Below, one piece after another: positions 27,662 to 36,449 of a stretch of 64,000 bases of DNA. Position 1 is the stretch's first letter, and every line of letters starts with the position of its first letter. The stretch is from JANLYC01 sp963815445 (GTDB lineage Bacteria; Actinomycetota; Actinomycetes; Propionibacteriales; Nocardioidaceae). The DNA lies in the NCBI GenBank assembly GCA_963815445.1, contig CAWFGV010000008.1, forward strand, positions 62,001 to 126,000, in the 5' to 3' direction. The notes below the pieces were generated by a model. That model was not told where the DNA came from. It did not search any database and was given only the letters and a program-made list of their open reading frames with translations. A program made the position numbers and the translations under genes.

Positions 27662-28975
27662 TCATGCCGTGGGGGCGACCTTGGACAGGCCGTTGACCAG
27701 GCGGTCCGTCATGGCTCCGTCGCGGGCGTCCGTGAGGTTGGCCAGCAGCTTGAGTGCAATCCGCATGAGTGCCGGCCGAGGCAGCCCGTAGCGGGTGAGC
27801 GCCTTCATCACGCTGGGGTTGCCGATCGCCTTCACGAAGAGGCGACCCACCGTGTAGTAGCCGCCGTACCGCTGGTCGAGCGCGGTGACGTAGCCGTGCA
27901 GAGCACGCTCGCGACCCTCGGCCGTCGTACGACTCAGTGCCTGCGTCACGACGTCGGCAGCCAGCTCGCCGGACTCCATGGCGTAGGCGATCCCTTCGCC
28001 GTTGAACGGGTTGACCATGCCACCAGCGTCACCGACAAGAAGCATGCCGTTGGCGTAGTGAGGTTTGCGGTTGAAGCCCATGGGGAGGGCGGCACCGCGA
28101 ACGGGCGAGACCATGTTGTGGTCACGGAATCCCCACTCCTCGGGCGTGTGGTCGAGCCAGCGCTTGAGCAGGTCCTTGTAGTCGACGTGCTGAAAGGCCG
28201 AGGACGTGTTGAGGATGCCGAGGCCGACGTTGACGGTGCCGTCTCCGACGCCGAAGATCCAGCCGTAGCCCGGCAGCAGCTTGCTCTTACCCGGCGTGCC
28301 GTCCCACAGCTCGAGCCACGACTCGAGCCAGTCGTCGTCATGGCGGGGGCTGGTGTAGTAGGTGCGCACGGCGACACCCATCGGGCGGTCGTCACGCTTC
28401 GGCAGGCCCATCGCGAGGCTCAGCCGCGTCGAGTTGCCGTCCGCGGCGATGACCACGGGTGCGCGAAACGTGACCTCGTCGCCGGCCTTTCGACCCCGCT
28501 CGTCAACGGCGCGCGCGGTCACGCCGACGATCCGGCCGGTCGCATCGAGGACCGGACCCGTTACGGCGGTCTGCTCCTGCAGGCGAGCCCCGACCTTCTG
28601 CGCGTTGCGGGCCAGGATCTCGTCGAAATCCATCCGCGTGCGGACCAGCCCGTAGTTCGGGTAGTCCGCGAGGTCTGGCCACGGGAGCTCGAGCCGGTGA
28701 CCGCCACCGACGATCCGGAGGCCGCGATTCTTGATCCACCCGGGCTGGTCGAGGTCGATGCCCAGGGACACGAGCTGACGCACGGCGCGCGGGGTGAGCC
28801 CGTCGCCGCAGACCTTCTCGCGCGGGAATGCCGTCTTCTCCAGCAGCAGGACGTCGAGACCGGCCTGCGCGAGATAGGTGGCTGCGGTGGAACCTCCCGG
28901 GCCGGCGCCGACGACGATGACGTCGGCCTGCCGCTCAGACGCGGAGGGCTGTCCGGTCATGGCAGTTTCGGTCAT
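27662..28975 (-). CDS. menJ: Geranylgeranyl reductase family flavoprotein (menaquinone reductase)
   Basis: A 437-residue FAD-dependent oxidoreductase of the geranylgeranyl reductase family. The Rossmann motif GAGPGGSTAATYLAQAG is near the N-terminus, followed by FPREKVCGDGL and the second FAD motif LLVGDAGGMVNPFNGEGIAYAMESG. In mycobacteria the equivalent gene (Rv0561c, MenJ) saturates one isoprene unit of menaquinone, and here it sits in the men region next to nuo, so the same role is inferred. Start ATG 28975 has GAAGGAA about 10 bases upstream. Confidence 0.88.
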   Translation of the reverse strand: MTETAMTGQPSASERQADVIVVGAGPGGSTAATYLAQAGLDVLLLEKTAFPREKVCGDGLTPRAVRQLVSLGIDLDQPGWIKNRGLRIVGGGHRLELPWPDLADYPNYGLVRTRMDFDEILARNAQKVGARLQEQTAVTGPVLDATGRIVGVTARAVDERGRKAGDEVTFRAPVVIAADGNSTRLSLAMGLPKRDDRPMGVAVRTYYTSPRHDDDWLESWLELWDGTPGKSKLLPGYGWIFGVGDGTVNVGLGILNTSSAFQHVDYKDLLKRWLDHTPEEWGFRDHNMVSPVRGAALPMGFNRKPHYANGMLLVGDAGGMVNPFNGEGIAYAMESGELAADVVTQALSRTTAEGRERALHGYVTALDQRYGGYYTVGRLFVKAIGNPSVMKALTRYGLPRPALMRIALKLLANLTDARDGAMTDRLVNGLSKVAPTA

Positions 28976-29142
28976 GGCTGGCGGTTCCTTCGGAGAGGCC
29001 GTACGGAGTGGTCGCCGTCCAAGTGAAATTCTTCACGAGCCGGGCCACCGCACAGTCTAGGACGTGCTGCTCGCCGGTGCACCACCGCGTTCCCTGTCGC
29101 GCTGGGACGGTCTCAGCTGGTGATGTGCTGCCGCCTCGACAC

Positions 29143-29820
29143 TCAGTGTTGCTCGTCGACCAGGTCCCGCGTCGTACGCCGCTCGAGCCAACGGTCGAGT
29201 GCCCAGAATGCTCCCGCCAGGGCAACCACGAGCATCGTGACCACCGTGGCGTTGACCAGGACCTGCCCGGTCCCGTGCTGGTCGGCGTCGAGGAAGGGGT
29301 AGGGGTACCAACCGCTGACCGCCCCCAGTGCCTGGGTGTAAGCGAAGTAGGCGATCGGCCAGCAGATCACGGTTGCGATCACCCGCGGGTCGATTCGACC
29401 CCATGGGCCGAACATCGCCCAGCCGACAACAGCGAGAGCCGGTGCGACGTAGTGGAACATCACGTCGGTGAGCCACGCGAGACCGTGGAGATCGAGGATC
29501 GGTCGTAGCGCGATGACGTAGACGACGAGCGTCGTGGTCATCCCGAGCAGGGCCGCAAAGCGAACAGCCCGCCAACCGCGACCGCCCCGGTCCGGCTGGG
29601 CGATGAGCAGAGCCGCCGTGACCACCGCGAGAATGTTGCTCTGAATGGTGAAGTAGCTGAAGAAGCGCAGGAGCCGTTCCGGCGTGCCGGCGCTCGTGCC
29701 GTCATCCTCGACGAGCACCCCGACTCCACGGACCACGAGCGTCACCTGGATCGCGATCGCCACCAGGCCGTTGACCACCGTGGCGCCGTGCCAGGCCCTG
29801 GCCAGCTGCGCGCGCGTCAT
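29143..29820 (-). CDS. Pr6Pr family membrane protein
   Basis: A 225-residue integral membrane protein with about six helices. Landmarks of the Pr6Pr/FAR-17a (AIG1-like) family are present: RFFSYFTIQSNILAVV near 50-66, DVMFHYVAPALAVVGW near 118-133, and YTQALGAVSGWYPYPFLD near 162-180. Eukaryotic relatives AIG1/ADTRP hydrolyse FAHFA lipids. The catalytic Thr/His idea has not been established for bacterial members. ATG 29820 has GGAG six bases upstream. It lies between menJ and the PPOX gene, all on the same strand. Confidence 0.82.
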   Translation of the reverse strand: MTRAQLARAWHGATVVNGLVAIAIQVTLVVRGVGVLVEDDGTSAGTPERLLRFFSYFTIQSNILAVVTAALLIAQPDRGGRGWRAVRFAALLGMTTTLVVYVIALRPILDLHGLAWLTDVMFHYVAPALAVVGWAMFGPWGRIDPRVIATVICWPIAYFAYTQALGAVSGWYPYPFLDADQHGTGQVLVNATVVTMLVVALAGAFWALDRWLERRTTRDLVDEQH

Positions 29821-29841
29821 CGACTGCTCCGCTCGCTCGCC

Positions 29842-30273
29842 TCAGCGCCGAGGGAGGCCGTAGGCATGCGTCACCCGTAGTCGGCCCACCAGTCGGAGGT
29901 CGGCAACCATCGCGGCCCGGTACTCGTCCCAGTCCGGGTGTTCCTTGCCCGCTACGAGACGGAAGACGTCGATGAGCTCCTCCACCGTGGCGTCGTGCGG
30001 ATCCGCGGCCGTCGGCGACAGCTCCATGTCCCCCTCGACGACCGCGTAGGTCCACCCGTCGGCGCTCTGGACCAGCATCGAGGCGCGTGGATCCCGTCGG
30101 AGGTTGTAGACCTTGGCGCGGTTGTCGGTCAAGGACATGCGTACGACGTCCGTGTCAACGTCATACGTGTAGCTGACGTTGGAGAGCTGGGGTCGTCCGT
30201 CGCGCTTGAGGGTGGCCAGCGAACCGACCGTCCGTCCGGCGACGAACTCGCTCATGCCGCGGTCGATGGCCAT
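29842..30273 (-). CDS. PPOX-class F420-dependent oxidoreductase
   Basis: A 143-residue split-barrel flavin/deazaflavin-binding protein of the pyridoxamine-phosphate-oxidase-like class, with GSLATLKRDGRPQLSNVSYTYD near the N-terminus and DPRASMLVQ in the core. Small actinobacterial members of this type use cofactor F420. The substrate is unknown. Start ATG 30273 is fixed by a strong AAGGAGG nine bases upstream, removing 12 in-frame codons. Its place beside men genes may be incidental. Confidence 0.85.
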   Translation of the reverse strand: MAIDRGMSEFVAGRTVGSLATLKRDGRPQLSNVSYTYDVDTDVVRMSLTDNRAKVYNLRRDPRASMLVQSADGWTYAVVEGDMELSPTAADPHDATVEELIDVFRLVAGKEHPDWDEYRAAMVADLRLVGRLRVTHAYGLPRR

Positions 30274-30359
30274 CCGAAGCCTCCTTTTGTTGGCTGGTGT
30301 CAGGCACATCTAACGGTCTCCACCGTCCTCGGCGCCAGCGTGCGGACTGCTTCGCCCAA

Positions 30360-30401
30360 GATCCGACTCTCACGTTGCTCCGGCCACGCCGGACTCGGAT
30401 C
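30360..30401. terminator. Branched hairpin downstream of menG
   Basis: Outer pair GATCCGA (30360-30366) with TCGGATC (30395-30401) enclosing an inner CCGGC-CAC-GCCGG hairpin (30380-30392). It begins 13 bases after the menG stop in the minus direction, with no U-run. Likely an intrinsic-type terminator or 3' stabiliser. Confidence 0.4.
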
Positions 30402-30414
30402 CTGCAGCCGAGGA

Positions 30415-31104
30415 TCAACGGGTGGCGCGGTGGAGGGCGACGATGCCACCGGACAGGTTGCGCCACTCGACGCTGCGCCAACCGGAGTCCGCGATCTGCG
30501 CGGCCAGCCCTGCCTGATCGGGCCAGGCCTGGATCGACTCGGCGAGATAGACGTACGACTCGGGGTTGGACGACACGGCACGCGCTACGCCGGGCAACGC
30601 CTTCATGAGGTACTCGGAATAGACCTTACGGAAGGCCTGGTTGGTCGGCTGGCTGAACTCGCACACAACGAGCCGGCCACCGCGCCGCGTGACGCGGAGC
30701 ATCTCGGTCAGCCCCAGCGGGCCGTCGTGCACGTTGCGCAATCCGAACGAGATCGTCACCGCGTCGAACGCCCCGTCGGCGAACGGCAGCGCGGTGGCGT
30801 CACCGGCGACGAACGGCAACCTGGGCCGCGCCCGCTTACCGACTTCGAGCATGCCAACAGAGAAGTCGCACGGCACCACCGTCGCGCCGGCCAGCACGAA
30901 CGGCACACTGCTGGTGCCCGTTCCGGCTGCCAGATCGAGAATCAGCTCACCGGGTCGGGCCTCCACGGCTGCGAGCACCGCGCGCCGCCAGCGGCGATCC
31001 TGGCCGAGCGAGAGCACGTCGTTGGTGAGGTCGTAGCGTTCGGCCACCTCGTCGAACATGGCCGCGACATCGCGCGGCTGCTTGTCCAGGCTGGCTCGAC
31101 TCAT
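30415..31104 (-). CDS. menG: Demethylmenaquinone methyltransferase
   Basis: A 229-residue class I SAM-dependent methyltransferase of the UbiE/MenG family. It has the SAM motif DLAAGTGTSS and family signatures YDLTNDVLSLGQDRRWR and FGLRNVHD. It catalyses the last step of menaquinone synthesis, C-methylation of the naphthoquinol ring. ATG 31104 gives the canonical MenG N-terminus (MSRASLDKQPRDVAAMFD). It is transcribed divergently from menF with only 51 bases between starts, so both quinone steps share one control region. Confidence 0.94.
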   Translation of the reverse strand: MSRASLDKQPRDVAAMFDEVAERYDLTNDVLSLGQDRRWRRAVLAAVEARPGELILDLAAGTGTSSVPFVLAGATVVPCDFSVGMLEVGKRARPRLPFVAGDATALPFADGAFDAVTISFGLRNVHDGPLGLTEMLRVTRRGGRLVVCEFSQPTNQAFRKVYSEYLMKALPGVARAVSSNPESYVYLAESIQAWPDQAGLAAQIADSGWRSVEWRNLSGGIVALHRATR

Positions 31105-31143
31105 GGCACCTAGCCTCGCATGCTGAGGCCGCCGGGCAGGTCG

Positions 31144-31149
31144 TAGGCT
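31144..31149 (+). promoter_or_regulatory. Leaderless -10 hexamer (TAGGCT) for menF
   Basis: TAGGCT followed by six bases and the GTG start of menF at 31156. No Shine-Dalgarno is present. It fixes the menF start. Confidence 0.5.
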
Positions 31150-31155
31150 TCCCCT

Positions 31156-32439
31156 GTGACGACCCCCGCGCCGCGATCGGCGTACGACGCCGACGCAGGG
31201 CAGCACCGCTCGCACCTCGCCCCTCTCGTGGCGCGTACCGTGGTCATCGACGATCCGGGGCCACTTGTCGAGCTGCTTCCCCGCAACGCGCCGTTGTCGT
31301 GGGTGCATCGCGGCGACGGGCTGGTGGCATGGGGCGAAGCCGCGCGGTTCGAGTGCTCCGGACCGGAGCGGTTCCAGGTCGCCGAACAGTGGTGGCGCGG
31401 CATCGCAGACCACTGCGTGGTTCGCGATGAGGCCGACGTCCCGGGCAGCGGCCTGCTCGCTTTCGGATCCTTTGCGTATGCCGACGAGCCCGGCCGCTCC
31501 GCGCTTGTCGTGCCGTCGGTCATCGTGGGTCGCCGCGGCGACCTGTCGTGGGTGACCACGGTCGCTCGCGGATCGTTGGAGCCGGCGCCGCGGCTCATCG
31601 GACAGCAACCGGTCGACCTGCCGGGTGAAGTGCTCTTCAGCGACGGCGCCATGAGCGGCGCGAGCTGGGAGCTTGTCGTGGCCGAAGCGGTTCGACGCAT
31701 CCGGGGCGGCGGTCTCGACAAGGTCGTGCTCGCTCGCGACCTGATCGCCGAGCTCGACGAGGACCTCGACGTGCGGGCGCCGTTGCGGCGGCTGGCCGAG
31801 CGCTATCCGGCCTGCTGGACGTTCCACGTCGACGGGTTGTTCGGTGCCACGCCGGAGATGCTGGTCCGCCGGGAGCGTGGACTGGTCACCAGTCGCGTGC
31901 TGGCCGGCACGATCCGGCGTACCGGAGACGACGCGCACGACATCGCCCTGGCCGCGACCCTCGCGCGGTCGTCGAAGGACCTCGAGGAGCACGAGTTCGC
32001 CGTCCGCTCGGTGGCCGACGCCCTCGCGCCGTACTGCCTGAGCATGAACGTGCCGGAGAGCCCGTTCGTCCTGCACCTGCCGAACGTCATGCACCTCGCC
32101 ACCGACGTCACCGGCGTGCTCGACGACGTCACCAGCTCGCTGGGGTTGGCGTCGGCGCTGCATCCCAGTGCGGCGGTGGGTGGCACCCCGACGCCCGACG
32201 CTGTCGCGCTGATCGCAGAGCTCGAGGGCATGAATCGCGGTCGCTACGCCGGGCCGGTCGGCTGGATGGACGTCAACGGGGATGGCGAGTGGGGCATCGC
32301 GTTGCGCTCCGCGGAGTACGACGGCCGACGTGTCCGGCTGTTCGCCGGCTGCGGCATCGTGGCCGACTCCGAACCCGAAGCCGAGCTGGCCGAGGCGGCA
32401 GCGAAGTTCATCCCGGTGCGCGATGCCCTGACGTCCTGA
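31156..32439 (+). CDS. menF: Isochorismate synthase
   Basis: A 427-residue chorismate-binding enzyme converting chorismate to isochorismate, the entry step of menaquinone synthesis. The C-terminal two thirds carry the family signatures: DKVVLARDL, ATPEMLVRRERG, LAGTIRRTGDD, SSKDLEEHEFAV, HPSAAVGGTPTPDA and AGCGIVADSEPEAELAE. The salicylate/anthranilate branch enzymes share this fold, but the men context favours MenF. GTG start at 31156 with a leaderless promoter. Confidence 0.92.
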   Translation: MTTPAPRSAYDADAGQHRSHLAPLVARTVVIDDPGPLVELLPRNAPLSWVHRGDGLVAWGEAARFECSGPERFQVAEQWWRGIADHCVVRDEADVPGSGLLAFGSFAYADEPGRSALVVPSVIVGRRGDLSWVTTVARGSLEPAPRLIGQQPVDLPGEVLFSDGAMSGASWELVVAEAVRRIRGGGLDKVVLARDLIAELDEDLDVRAPLRRLAERYPACWTFHVDGLFGATPEMLVRRERGLVTSRVLAGTIRRTGDDAHDIALAATLARSSKDLEEHEFAVRSVADALAPYCLSMNVPESPFVLHLPNVMHLATDVTGVLDDVTSSLGLASALHPSAAVGGTPTPDAVALIAELEGMNRGRYAGPVGWMDVNGDGEWGIALRSAEYDGRRVRLFAGCGIVADSEPEAELAEAAAKFIPVRDALTS

Positions 32440-32454
32440 CCTCTGGGATGTGCG

Positions 32455-32484
32455 AAGGCCCCCGCCCACGTGGGCGAGGGCCTT
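32455..32484. terminator. Bidirectional terminator hairpin
   Basis: A 13-bp stem (arms 32455-32467 and 32472-32484, one mismatch) with an ACGT loop, lying between the convergent menF and HesB-like genes, AAGG at one end and CCTT at the other. Confidence 0.75.
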
Positions 32485-32515
32485 GCTGGTGGCCTTGGTC
32501 GTACCTCGGGCCGGG

Positions 32516-32800
32516 TCAGGCTTGGGGGGCGATGCCGAACTGCACGGCACCGGATTCGTCGACCTGGGCGTCGAGCACTTCGTTGGCCAGCGCGGCAGCG
32601 GCTGCTTCGTCGAGGTAGATGCGGGCGCCGTCGGTCTCGAGGACCTGGTCGCCGGGTTGCGGACTCTCGACCGGTGTGAGGCCGAGCGCACTGGGATCGG
32701 ACTCCTGCTTGCTGATCCGCAGGCCGCCGGCCTCGGACTCGGTGGTCTGTTCGGTGATCGTCTTGACGACGTCGGTGGCGTTCTCGGTGAGGTTGAGCAT
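32516..32800 (-). CDS. HesB/IscA-like small protein lacking cysteines
   Basis: A 94-residue acidic protein whose layout matches the HesB/IscA-like fold: N-terminal LTENATDVVKTITEQ helix, GLRISKQESD strand, and PQPGDQVLETDGARIYLDEAAAAALANEVLDAQVDESGAVQFGI. The three cysteines used by IscA-type proteins to hold iron or clusters are all missing; the protein has no Cys at all. It is therefore unlikely to be a cluster scaffold and may be a derived stress or carrier protein. Relatives are common in actinobacterial genomes. Start ATG 32800 has GGAAGAG six bases upstream. Confidence 0.8.
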   Translation of the reverse strand: MLNLTENATDVVKTITEQTTESEAGGLRISKQESDPSALGLTPVESPQPGDQVLETDGARIYLDEAAAAALANEVLDAQVDESGAVQFGIAPQA

Positions 32801-33042
32801 GAGGCTCTCTTCCGTCGATTGCATGCCGGACCTATCCACCGTCCCTGATCCGGCCGCCGGACTCAAGTCGAGAGACGGGCGGCGCCCGGTGCTGCGGTGC
32901 TCGGGCCGGCCTGCCGCTCGGGTTGCTGGCGAGATCACGGGCCTGACGAGTCAGCCCTCTACCGCCGGGCGCGGGCTCCTCCGTCATACGCCGCTGAACA
33001 CGGGCGGCTGAACACTGGTCGCTGAACCATGGCGGAAGGGCC

Positions 33043-33134
33043 AGGTCAGCAAGGCAAACCCCTACTGCGCAACGTAAATTTCCCTAGTTCACAAGCCAGC
33101 TGGCTTGTGAACTAGGGAAACGCGGAGGGCCAGG
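33043..33134. repeat. 92-base palindromic dispersed repeat, copy 2
   Basis: Second gapless copy. Perfect 19-bp arms at 33079-33097 (TTTCCCTAGTTCACAAGCC) and 33102-33120 around an AGCT loop, then CGCGGAGGGCCAGG. Relative to copy 1 the G at arm position 4 is C, and its partner in the other arm has changed to G, so pairing is kept. It ends 19 bases from the stop of the minus-strand lipoprotein gene. The 353-base gene-free interval 32801-33153 contains this element and nothing else I can identify. Confidence 0.9.
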
Positions 33135-33153
33135 AGATCAGAAAGCCAGGAGG

Positions 33154-33741
33154 TCAGAAAAGGGTGGGGGAAGCCTGAGAGAGGTGGAAGCCGTGGCGGG
33201 AAGTGAGGGAGAGGCAGCGGATGCCGGTGATGCGGCTGGTGCAGCCGAAGTCGCCGACGATCGTCGAGGTGCCGTACCTCAGTACGCGCGCCCCAGGCGC
33301 GATCACCGTGTCGGTGACGCAGACGAACGCCGCCACGTCGGAGCCCGACACCGCCAGGCTCTGGCCGTAGTCACCGTGGCAGCTCCCGGGCCGGGTCGGT
33401 TCGCGGTAGACGTGCTGGCGGATGTCGCAGCGAGCCCCGTCGGCCGAGACCCGGCAGCCGATGTTGCGCGAGGGTGTCAGGAAGACCCGCACGGCACCGA
33501 CGACGTTCGGCAGCCGCTGACGATTGGGCGACCGGGGCGGCGCGCTCGTGGACTTCTTCGTCGGAGTGGGGGACGAGGAGCGCGGCGTCGTGGGCGACGA
33601 CTGCTTGCCGCCGGGACGAGGGCTCTGCTTGCCCGGCCGGTCGGAGGACGCGATGTCAGCGGCGGACCCACAACCGCCGACGCCCAGGAGCACCAACACG
33701 GTCAGTGCGACCAGCCAGGCTCGACCCTGTCGTCTGCCCAC
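33154..33741 (-). CDS. Lipoprotein with DUF6636-like domain
   Basis: A 195-residue exported lipoprotein. A signal peptide with lipobox LGVGGC places the lipidated cysteine near residue 24. A Pro/Ser/Thr/Lys linker runs to about 75. The C-terminal domain has the DUF6636-like pattern: FLTPSRNIGCRV, CDI, CHGDYGQSLAV, VCVTDT, VLRYGTS, FGCTSRITGIRCLSL, HGFHLS, with six cysteines likely forming disulfides. Function unknown. GTG start 33741 has GGGAGG six bases upstream. Confidence 0.82.
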   Translation of the reverse strand: MGRRQGRAWLVALTVLVLLGVGGCGSAADIASSDRPGKQSPRPGGKQSSPTTPRSSSPTPTKKSTSAPPRSPNRQRLPNVVGAVRVFLTPSRNIGCRVSADGARCDIRQHVYREPTRPGSCHGDYGQSLAVSGSDVAAFVCVTDTVIAPGARVLRYGTSTIVGDFGCTSRITGIRCLSLTSRHGFHLSQASPTLF

Positions 33742-33848
33742 GTAGACCTCCCGCGGCCACTCGCCGTTTGTGCTCGACCACCCGAGCCTGCCAGATCATG
33801 GCAGGTCCGATCGATCGACATCCGAGGCACTCAACTGGCCCTCTGTGC

Positions 33849-34784
33849 TCAGGCGTGCTCGGCCACCCACCGCATAGGGTCACCGAACCCGAGGTCGTCG
33901 ACGCCGGCCGCGGCCAACGCCTGCACCGCCAGCGTCCGCCGGTAGGCCGCGAACGTCAACACGTGGGCCAGCATGCCGCCGTAGGTGAACACCTCTGGCG
34001 GGTCACAGACCGCGTCGACGAACGTCTCGTCCAGTCGGCCCTGCTCGCATACCGTGCGGATGTGCTCGAGGTACGTCGGGCCGACCTCCCGGAGCCTCGA
34101 CGTCATCGACGCGGTGGGCTCGGCGGTCTCGACGTCCCAGTCGTATGCCTGGTTGGCGATGGCTCGGTTCCACATGTCCATCTGGCCGATGAGTCGCGAC
34201 AGCAGCGACCGCAGCGACGCGACGTCGTCTCCGTCGTCCACCGAGACCTCGATCGGTCGGTCCAGCGCATCGGATCGATTGCTGTTCTCGAGCCGGTCGG
34301 CACGGTCGACGAGCTCGCCGACCAGCCACACGTGGTGCTCGACCATCGTGACGAGAAGATCCATGGAGGTGACCTCGGTTCGGGCGGGCAGCCGGAGGCC
34401 GCCAGGCGGGTGGAAGTGGACGCCGTTCGGCGTGTCCAGCTGGATCGGGCGGTGCGGCCGCTTGCGCCAGGCCGCCGGACCCACGCCGTACACACGCTGG
34501 AAGGCTCGCGTGAACGCCTCGTTGCTGGAGTAGCCGGCCTCGACCGCCACGTCGAGCACCCCGCGCTCACTCGTGAGCAACCGGTAAGCCGCTCGCTCGA
34601 GCAGCACACGTCGGCGGAACCGCGTCGGTGTCTCGCCGGCCGTCGCCACGACGACCCGGTCGAAGTGGAACCGCGACAGGTAGGCCATCGACGCGAGATC
34701 CTCGCCCCGGGCGTCATGCTCGTCGAGCCGCGACGCCAGCGCGTCGACGAACGTGACGAACGTGTCCGGTTGGCTGTTCACCAT
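33849..34784 (-). CDS. AraC-family regulator with DinB-like C-terminal domain
   Basis: A 311-residue protein. The N-terminal 110 residues are an AraC/XylS DNA-binding domain with two HTH motifs (LASMAYLSRFHFDRVVVATAGETP; VLDVAVEAGYSSNEAFTRAFQRVYG). Residues about 135-305 look like a DinB four-helix domain (MVEHHVWLVGELVDRA, LSRLIGQMDMWNRAI, HVLTFAAYRRTLAVQAL), with His residues in positions that could bind metal. The pairing suggests a small-molecule- or metal-sensing activator. Target unknown. GGAGG lies upstream of ATG 34784. Confidence 0.85.
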   Translation of the reverse strand: MVNSQPDTFVTFVDALASRLDEHDARGEDLASMAYLSRFHFDRVVVATAGETPTRFRRRVLLERAAYRLLTSERGVLDVAVEAGYSSNEAFTRAFQRVYGVGPAAWRKRPHRPIQLDTPNGVHFHPPGGLRLPARTEVTSMDLLVTMVEHHVWLVGELVDRADRLENSNRSDALDRPIEVSVDDGDDVASLRSLLSRLIGQMDMWNRAIANQAYDWDVETAEPTASMTSRLREVGPTYLEHIRTVCEQGRLDETFVDAVCDPPEVFTYGGMLAHVLTFAAYRRTLAVQALAAAGVDDLGFGDPMRWVAEHA

Positions 34785-34829
34785 GCCATCGTCGCCTCCA
34801 CGTGGTCGCCTTCGCTTGATCGCTCTTGC

Positions 34830-36449
34830 TCAGCCCACCACGGATCGCAACGCCTCGCCGAGGGCGCGTCGGTGTGCCCGTGACAGCGGCACCTCGAGCA
34901 CACGGATGCCGGTCTGGTCCTCAGCAAGCGCGGAGCGCAGCCGCTCGATGTCTTCGACTCGTTCGTACGCCGTCCCCGACGCCGCGCACAGTGCCGCCAG
35001 GTCGACGCCGTGCGGGGTGCCGAAGACGCGCTCGAAGGAGTCCGCATACTTCGGGCCGCCCTGCTCGAGCGTCGAGAAGATCGCTCCCCCGTCGTCGTTG
35101 GCGACCACGATCGTGAGGTCGGGACGGGGCTCCTCCGGTCCCAGGACGAGTCCGTTCGCGTCGTGCAGGAACGTGAGGTCGCCGAGGTAGGCCAGCGCGC
35201 GAGAGGAGCGACGACCCAGTGCCGCTCCGATCGCGGTCGACACGGTGCCGTCGATGCCGGCCAGCCCGCGGTTGCCGATGACCAGGCGACGCTCACCGGC
35301 CGGGTACGCCGTCGCCATGATGTCGAGGTCCCGCACCGGTTGTGAGGAGCCGACGACCAGAAGACCCTCGGCCGGCACCGTCGCGGCGACGGCCTGCGCC
35401 ACCTGCAGCGGGAAGCCGCCAGGACCGGCAGCCACCGCGTCCACGCGCGCCGAGAGCGCCGCGTCCGCAGCGCGCCAGGCGTCGATCCAGTCGTCGGGGT
35501 CTGAGTCCTGAGCCGAAGGCATCGCGCCGAGGTGGCGGGCGACCCGACCCGGGTCGGTGCAGATGCCGCCGCTCCCGCGCACCGAGACGACCTCCAGGTC
35601 CGAACGCGAGATCAGCTGGGTCACCGGGCGGGACAGGGTCGGGTGGCCGGTCACGATGACGCGCTCGATCCGGCCGCCCAATGAACCGGCGACGAGCAGC
35701 CGCGCCGTGCGCAGGGCGTGCGTGCCTGTCCGTGCCCCCGACGTGGGTTCAGCGAGCAGCGGCCAGTTCCCCCGCTCGGCCAGGAGCCGCGCCGGTGGTC
35801 CCGCGTCATCGCCGGCGACCACCACGGTGCGTGGGCCTGCGGGCAGCACCTCGACCTCCGGCGCGCCGTCGTCGAGCCAGCGATAGCCGGGACTGTCTCC
35901 CGGCGCAGCCTCCGCAGCCAGCTCGCCAAGGAGCGGACCCGGGTCGGGCAGCAACGGCTCGGTGAACTGGAGGTTGATGTGCGACGGTCCGCCTCGCACC
36001 GCCTGCTGCACGGCCTGGACGGCAGCGCCGACGTCCCTCACCGCCACATCGACGCACGTCACCCGCTGACCGAACAGACCCGGCTGCTCTGTGGTCTGGT
36101 TGGCGCCCGTCCCCCGCAACGATGCCGGTCGGTCCGCCGAGAGCACGATGACGCGTTCGCCGACGTGCAACGCCTCGAGGACCGCTGGGTGCAGGTTGGC
36201 CACGGCTGTCCCCGACGTGGTGACGATCGCTACCGGACGATGCGACCCCTTGGCCAGGCCGAGCGCGAGGAAGCCGGCGCTCCGCTCGTCGATCCGCACG
36301 TGCAGCCGGAGCAGCCCGGCCCGGTCGGCCTCGTGCAGCACCAGGGCCAAGGCGGCGGAGCGCGACCCGGGTGCGAGCACCACCTCGGTGACGCCGCCAC
36401 GACGGAGTTCGCTGACGACGGCCACAGCCAGCTCAGCAGAGTGGTTCAT
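34830..36449 (-). CDS. menD: SEPHCHC synthase (MenD)
   Basis: A 539-residue thiamine-diphosphate enzyme joining isochorismate and 2-oxoglutarate to 2-succinyl-5-enolpyruvyl-6-hydroxy-3-cyclohexene-1-carboxylate. Landmarks: LAPGSRSAALAL and RIDERSAGFLALG at the N-terminus, TTSGTAVANLHPAV, and the TPP motif GDLTFLHDANGLVLG. ATG 36449 shares one base with the menC stop (TGATG), which fixes the start and implies coupling. It is the last gene of the menE-menC-menD unit. Confidence 0.95.
   Translation of the reverse strand: MNHSAELAVAVVSELRRGGVTEVVLAPGSRSAALALVLHEADRAGLLRLHVRIDERSAGFLALGLAKGSHRPVAIVTTSGTAVANLHPAVLEALHVGERVIVLSADRPASLRGTGANQTTEQPGLFGQRVTCVDVAVRDVGAAVQAVQQAVRGGPSHINLQFTEPLLPDPGPLLGELAAEAAPGDSPGYRWLDDGAPEVEVLPAGPRTVVVAGDDAGPPARLLAERGNWPLLAEPTSGARTGTHALRTARLLVAGSLGGRIERVIVTGHPTLSRPVTQLISRSDLEVVSVRGSGGICTDPGRVARHLGAMPSAQDSDPDDWIDAWRAADAALSARVDAVAAGPGGFPLQVAQAVAATVPAEGLLVVGSSQPVRDLDIMATAYPAGERRLVIGNRGLAGIDGTVSTAIGAALGRRSSRALAYLGDLTFLHDANGLVLGPEEPRPDLTIVVANDDGGAIFSTLEQGGPKYADSFERVFGTPHGVDLAALCAASGTAYERVEDIERLRSALAEDQTGIRVLEVPLSRAHRRALGEALRSVVG

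Noticed and set aside
32619..33011. Plus-strand open frame over the HesB-like gene and intergenic region
   Set aside because: No ribosome site or family similarity; the minus-strand gene has both.
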